6,404 bases of DNA from JBEIHX01 sp044375455 (GTDB taxonomy: Bacteria; Pseudomonadota; Alphaproteobacteria; Caulobacterales; Aquidulcibacteraceae). The notes below the pieces were generated by a model that was not told the origin of the DNA, made no database searches, and saw only the letters and a program-made list of their open reading frames with translations. Within the stretch, counting starts at the first letter, position 1, and each line of letters starts with the position of its first letter. The translations under genes were made by a program, and so were the position numbers. Where the stretch lies: the NCBI GenBank assembly GCA_044375455.1, contig JBILMQ010000208.1, forward strand, positions 1 through 6,404, in the 5' to 3' direction. Shown here piece after piece: positions 5,620-6,404 of this stretch.

Positions 5620-6404
5620 TGCGCAAGCCAGCCGGTCGTGGCGCCATCGTCTTCGTGCTGATCACGATCGTCCTTGACATGCTGGCGATCGGCATCATCG
5701 TGCCGGTTCTTGCGCCCCTTGTCGGGACGTTTTTTCCGGGCGACTCGCACGAGGGCGTTCATGCGTTCGGCATTGCGCTGACGGTCTGGGCGGCGACCCA
5801 GTTCTTTGCGGCGCCGATCCTGGGCGCGCTTTCTGACCGTTTCGGGCGTCGGCCTGTTATTCTGGTGTCCATCGCGGGGCTTGGTCTGTCTTTCTTGGGA
5901 ACCGCGCTGGCGACCAGTTTCGCTTGGTTTCTTGCCTCGCGGATGATTTCGGGGGCGACGGCTGGCGCGGTTGCGGCGGCGAACGCCTACATCGCTGACG
6001 TCACGCCGCCAGCGGAGCGGGCGCGCGCTTTTGGCTGGCTGGGCGCGGCTTTCAGCGCCGGGTTCACGCTCGGACCAGCTGTGGGCGGTTTGCTCGGCGC
6101 GATCGATGTGCGATTACCGTTCTACGTTGCAGCCGCTCTGTGTCTCGGCAATGCGGCTTATGGTTTTTTCATGCTTCCTGAATCGCTGAAACCATCGCTG
6201 CGGCGGGAGTTTTCCTGGCGGCGCGCCAATCCGATCGGCGTGATGGGTGTGTTTCGCGGTCAGCCGGCGCTGCTGGGGCTGTTGCCTGTTTATGCCTGTT
6301 TCGCACTGGCGCAGAATGTCTTTCCGGTGAGCTTCGTTCTGTACGCCACGCACCGGTATGGCTTTGACAGCGCGATGGTCGGCTTGACGATGGCCGCTTC
6401 CTCG
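5619..6404 (+). CDS. TetA-like MFS transporter (DHA1/TCR type), 3' end outside the window
   Basis: The frame is open from ATG 5619 to the right edge (262 codons seen, no stop), covering about the first seven of twelve expected transmembrane helices. Helices are visible at about 8-34, 50-72, 80-98, 102-126, 136-160, 165-185 and 216-240. MFS motif A is GALSDRFGRRPVIL (69-82) in the loop between helices 2 and 3, motif B is RMISGATAG (108-116) in helix 4, and the antiporter motif C is GFTLGPAVGG (148-157) in helix 5. Asp20 in LDMLAIGIIVPVL matches the TetA-type first helix. A charged cytoplasmic loop (about 188-208) follows helix 6. Motif C suggests proton-coupled export, so the likely cargo is a drug, metabolite or organic acid leaving the cell; uptake of the pathway substrate cannot be excluded. 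ATG 5619 overlaps the CoA-transferase TGA (TGATG), so translational coupling is likely. Confidence 0.88.
   Translation, partial: MRKPAGRGAIVFVLITIVLDMLAIGIIVPVLAPLVGTFFPGDSHEGVHAFGIALTVWAATQFFAAPILGALSDRFGRRPVILVSIAGLGLSFLGTALATSFAWFLASRMISGATAGAVAAANAYIADVTPPAERARAFGWLGAAFSAGFTLGPAVGGLLGAIDVRLPFYVAAALCLGNAAYGFFMLPESLKPSLRREFSWRRANPIGVMGVFRGQPALLGLLPVYACFALAQNVFPVSFVLYATHRYGFDSAMVGLTMAASS

Noticed and set aside
5118..5762. A 214-codon minus-strand frame spanning the CoA-transferase/transporter junction
   Set aside because: Antisense to two well-supported genes and without recognisable features.
1..6404. CRISPR array, tRNA, insertion sequence, phage or toxin-antitoxin module
   Set aside because: No regularly spaced direct repeats, no cloverleaf-like sequence, no transposase or integrase motifs and no terminal inverted repeats were seen.

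Overview
This GC-rich window (6404 bp) reads almost entirely rightward. It looks like a bacterial chromosome segment, most plausibly from an alphaproteobacterium such as a Caulobacterales, Hyphomonadaceae or sphingomonad-type lineage. That is an inference from base composition, tight gene packing and the gene families; there is no rRNA or other phylogenetic marker here.

Left part (3-830): the 3' part of a gene for a DUF2807/GIN-type, probably exported beta-solenoid protein built of about nine rungs of 18-20 residues, each marked by a Gly-Ser-Gly turn. About 490 bp follow (831-1319) in which I find no convincing gene. That stretch holds a 15-bp tandem duplication, two short palindromes and, at its right end, a promoter-like pair (TTGACC, 17 bp, TATTTG). 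A perfect 16-bp palindrome, ATTTGTCCGGACAAAT, covers the -10 element and the expected transcription start.

Centre and right (1320-6404): a six-gene, same-strand catabolic operon. In order it encodes a CitE-like acyl-CoA lyase, a MaoC/FkbR2-type hotdog hydratase, a short stand-alone TsaA/TrmO-like protein, an acyl-CoA dehydrogenase, a class III (CaiB/BaiF) CoA-transferase and a TetA-like MFS transporter that runs off the window. Three junctions are TGATG one-base stop/start overlaps and a fourth is a 12-nt gap with a strong Shine-Dalgarno. The dehydrogenase/CoA-transferase junction is different: 135 nt containing three consecutive hairpins.

How the genes fit together (inference): the CoA-transferase would activate a dicarboxylic or branched organic acid, the dehydrogenase would introduce a double bond, the MaoC protein would hydrate it, and the CitE-like lyase would cleave the hydroxyacyl-CoA into acetyl-CoA or propionyl-CoA plus an oxoacid. 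This chemistry resembles itaconate/citramalate degradation (CoA-transferase, itaconyl-CoA hydratase, citramalyl-CoA lyase) and the methylsuccinyl-CoA to mesaconyl-CoA to methylmalyl-CoA segment of the ethylmalonyl-CoA pathway. The exact substrate cannot be read from sequence. The least expected members are the TsaA/TrmO-like gene inside the metabolic operon and the drug-efflux-type transporter at its end.
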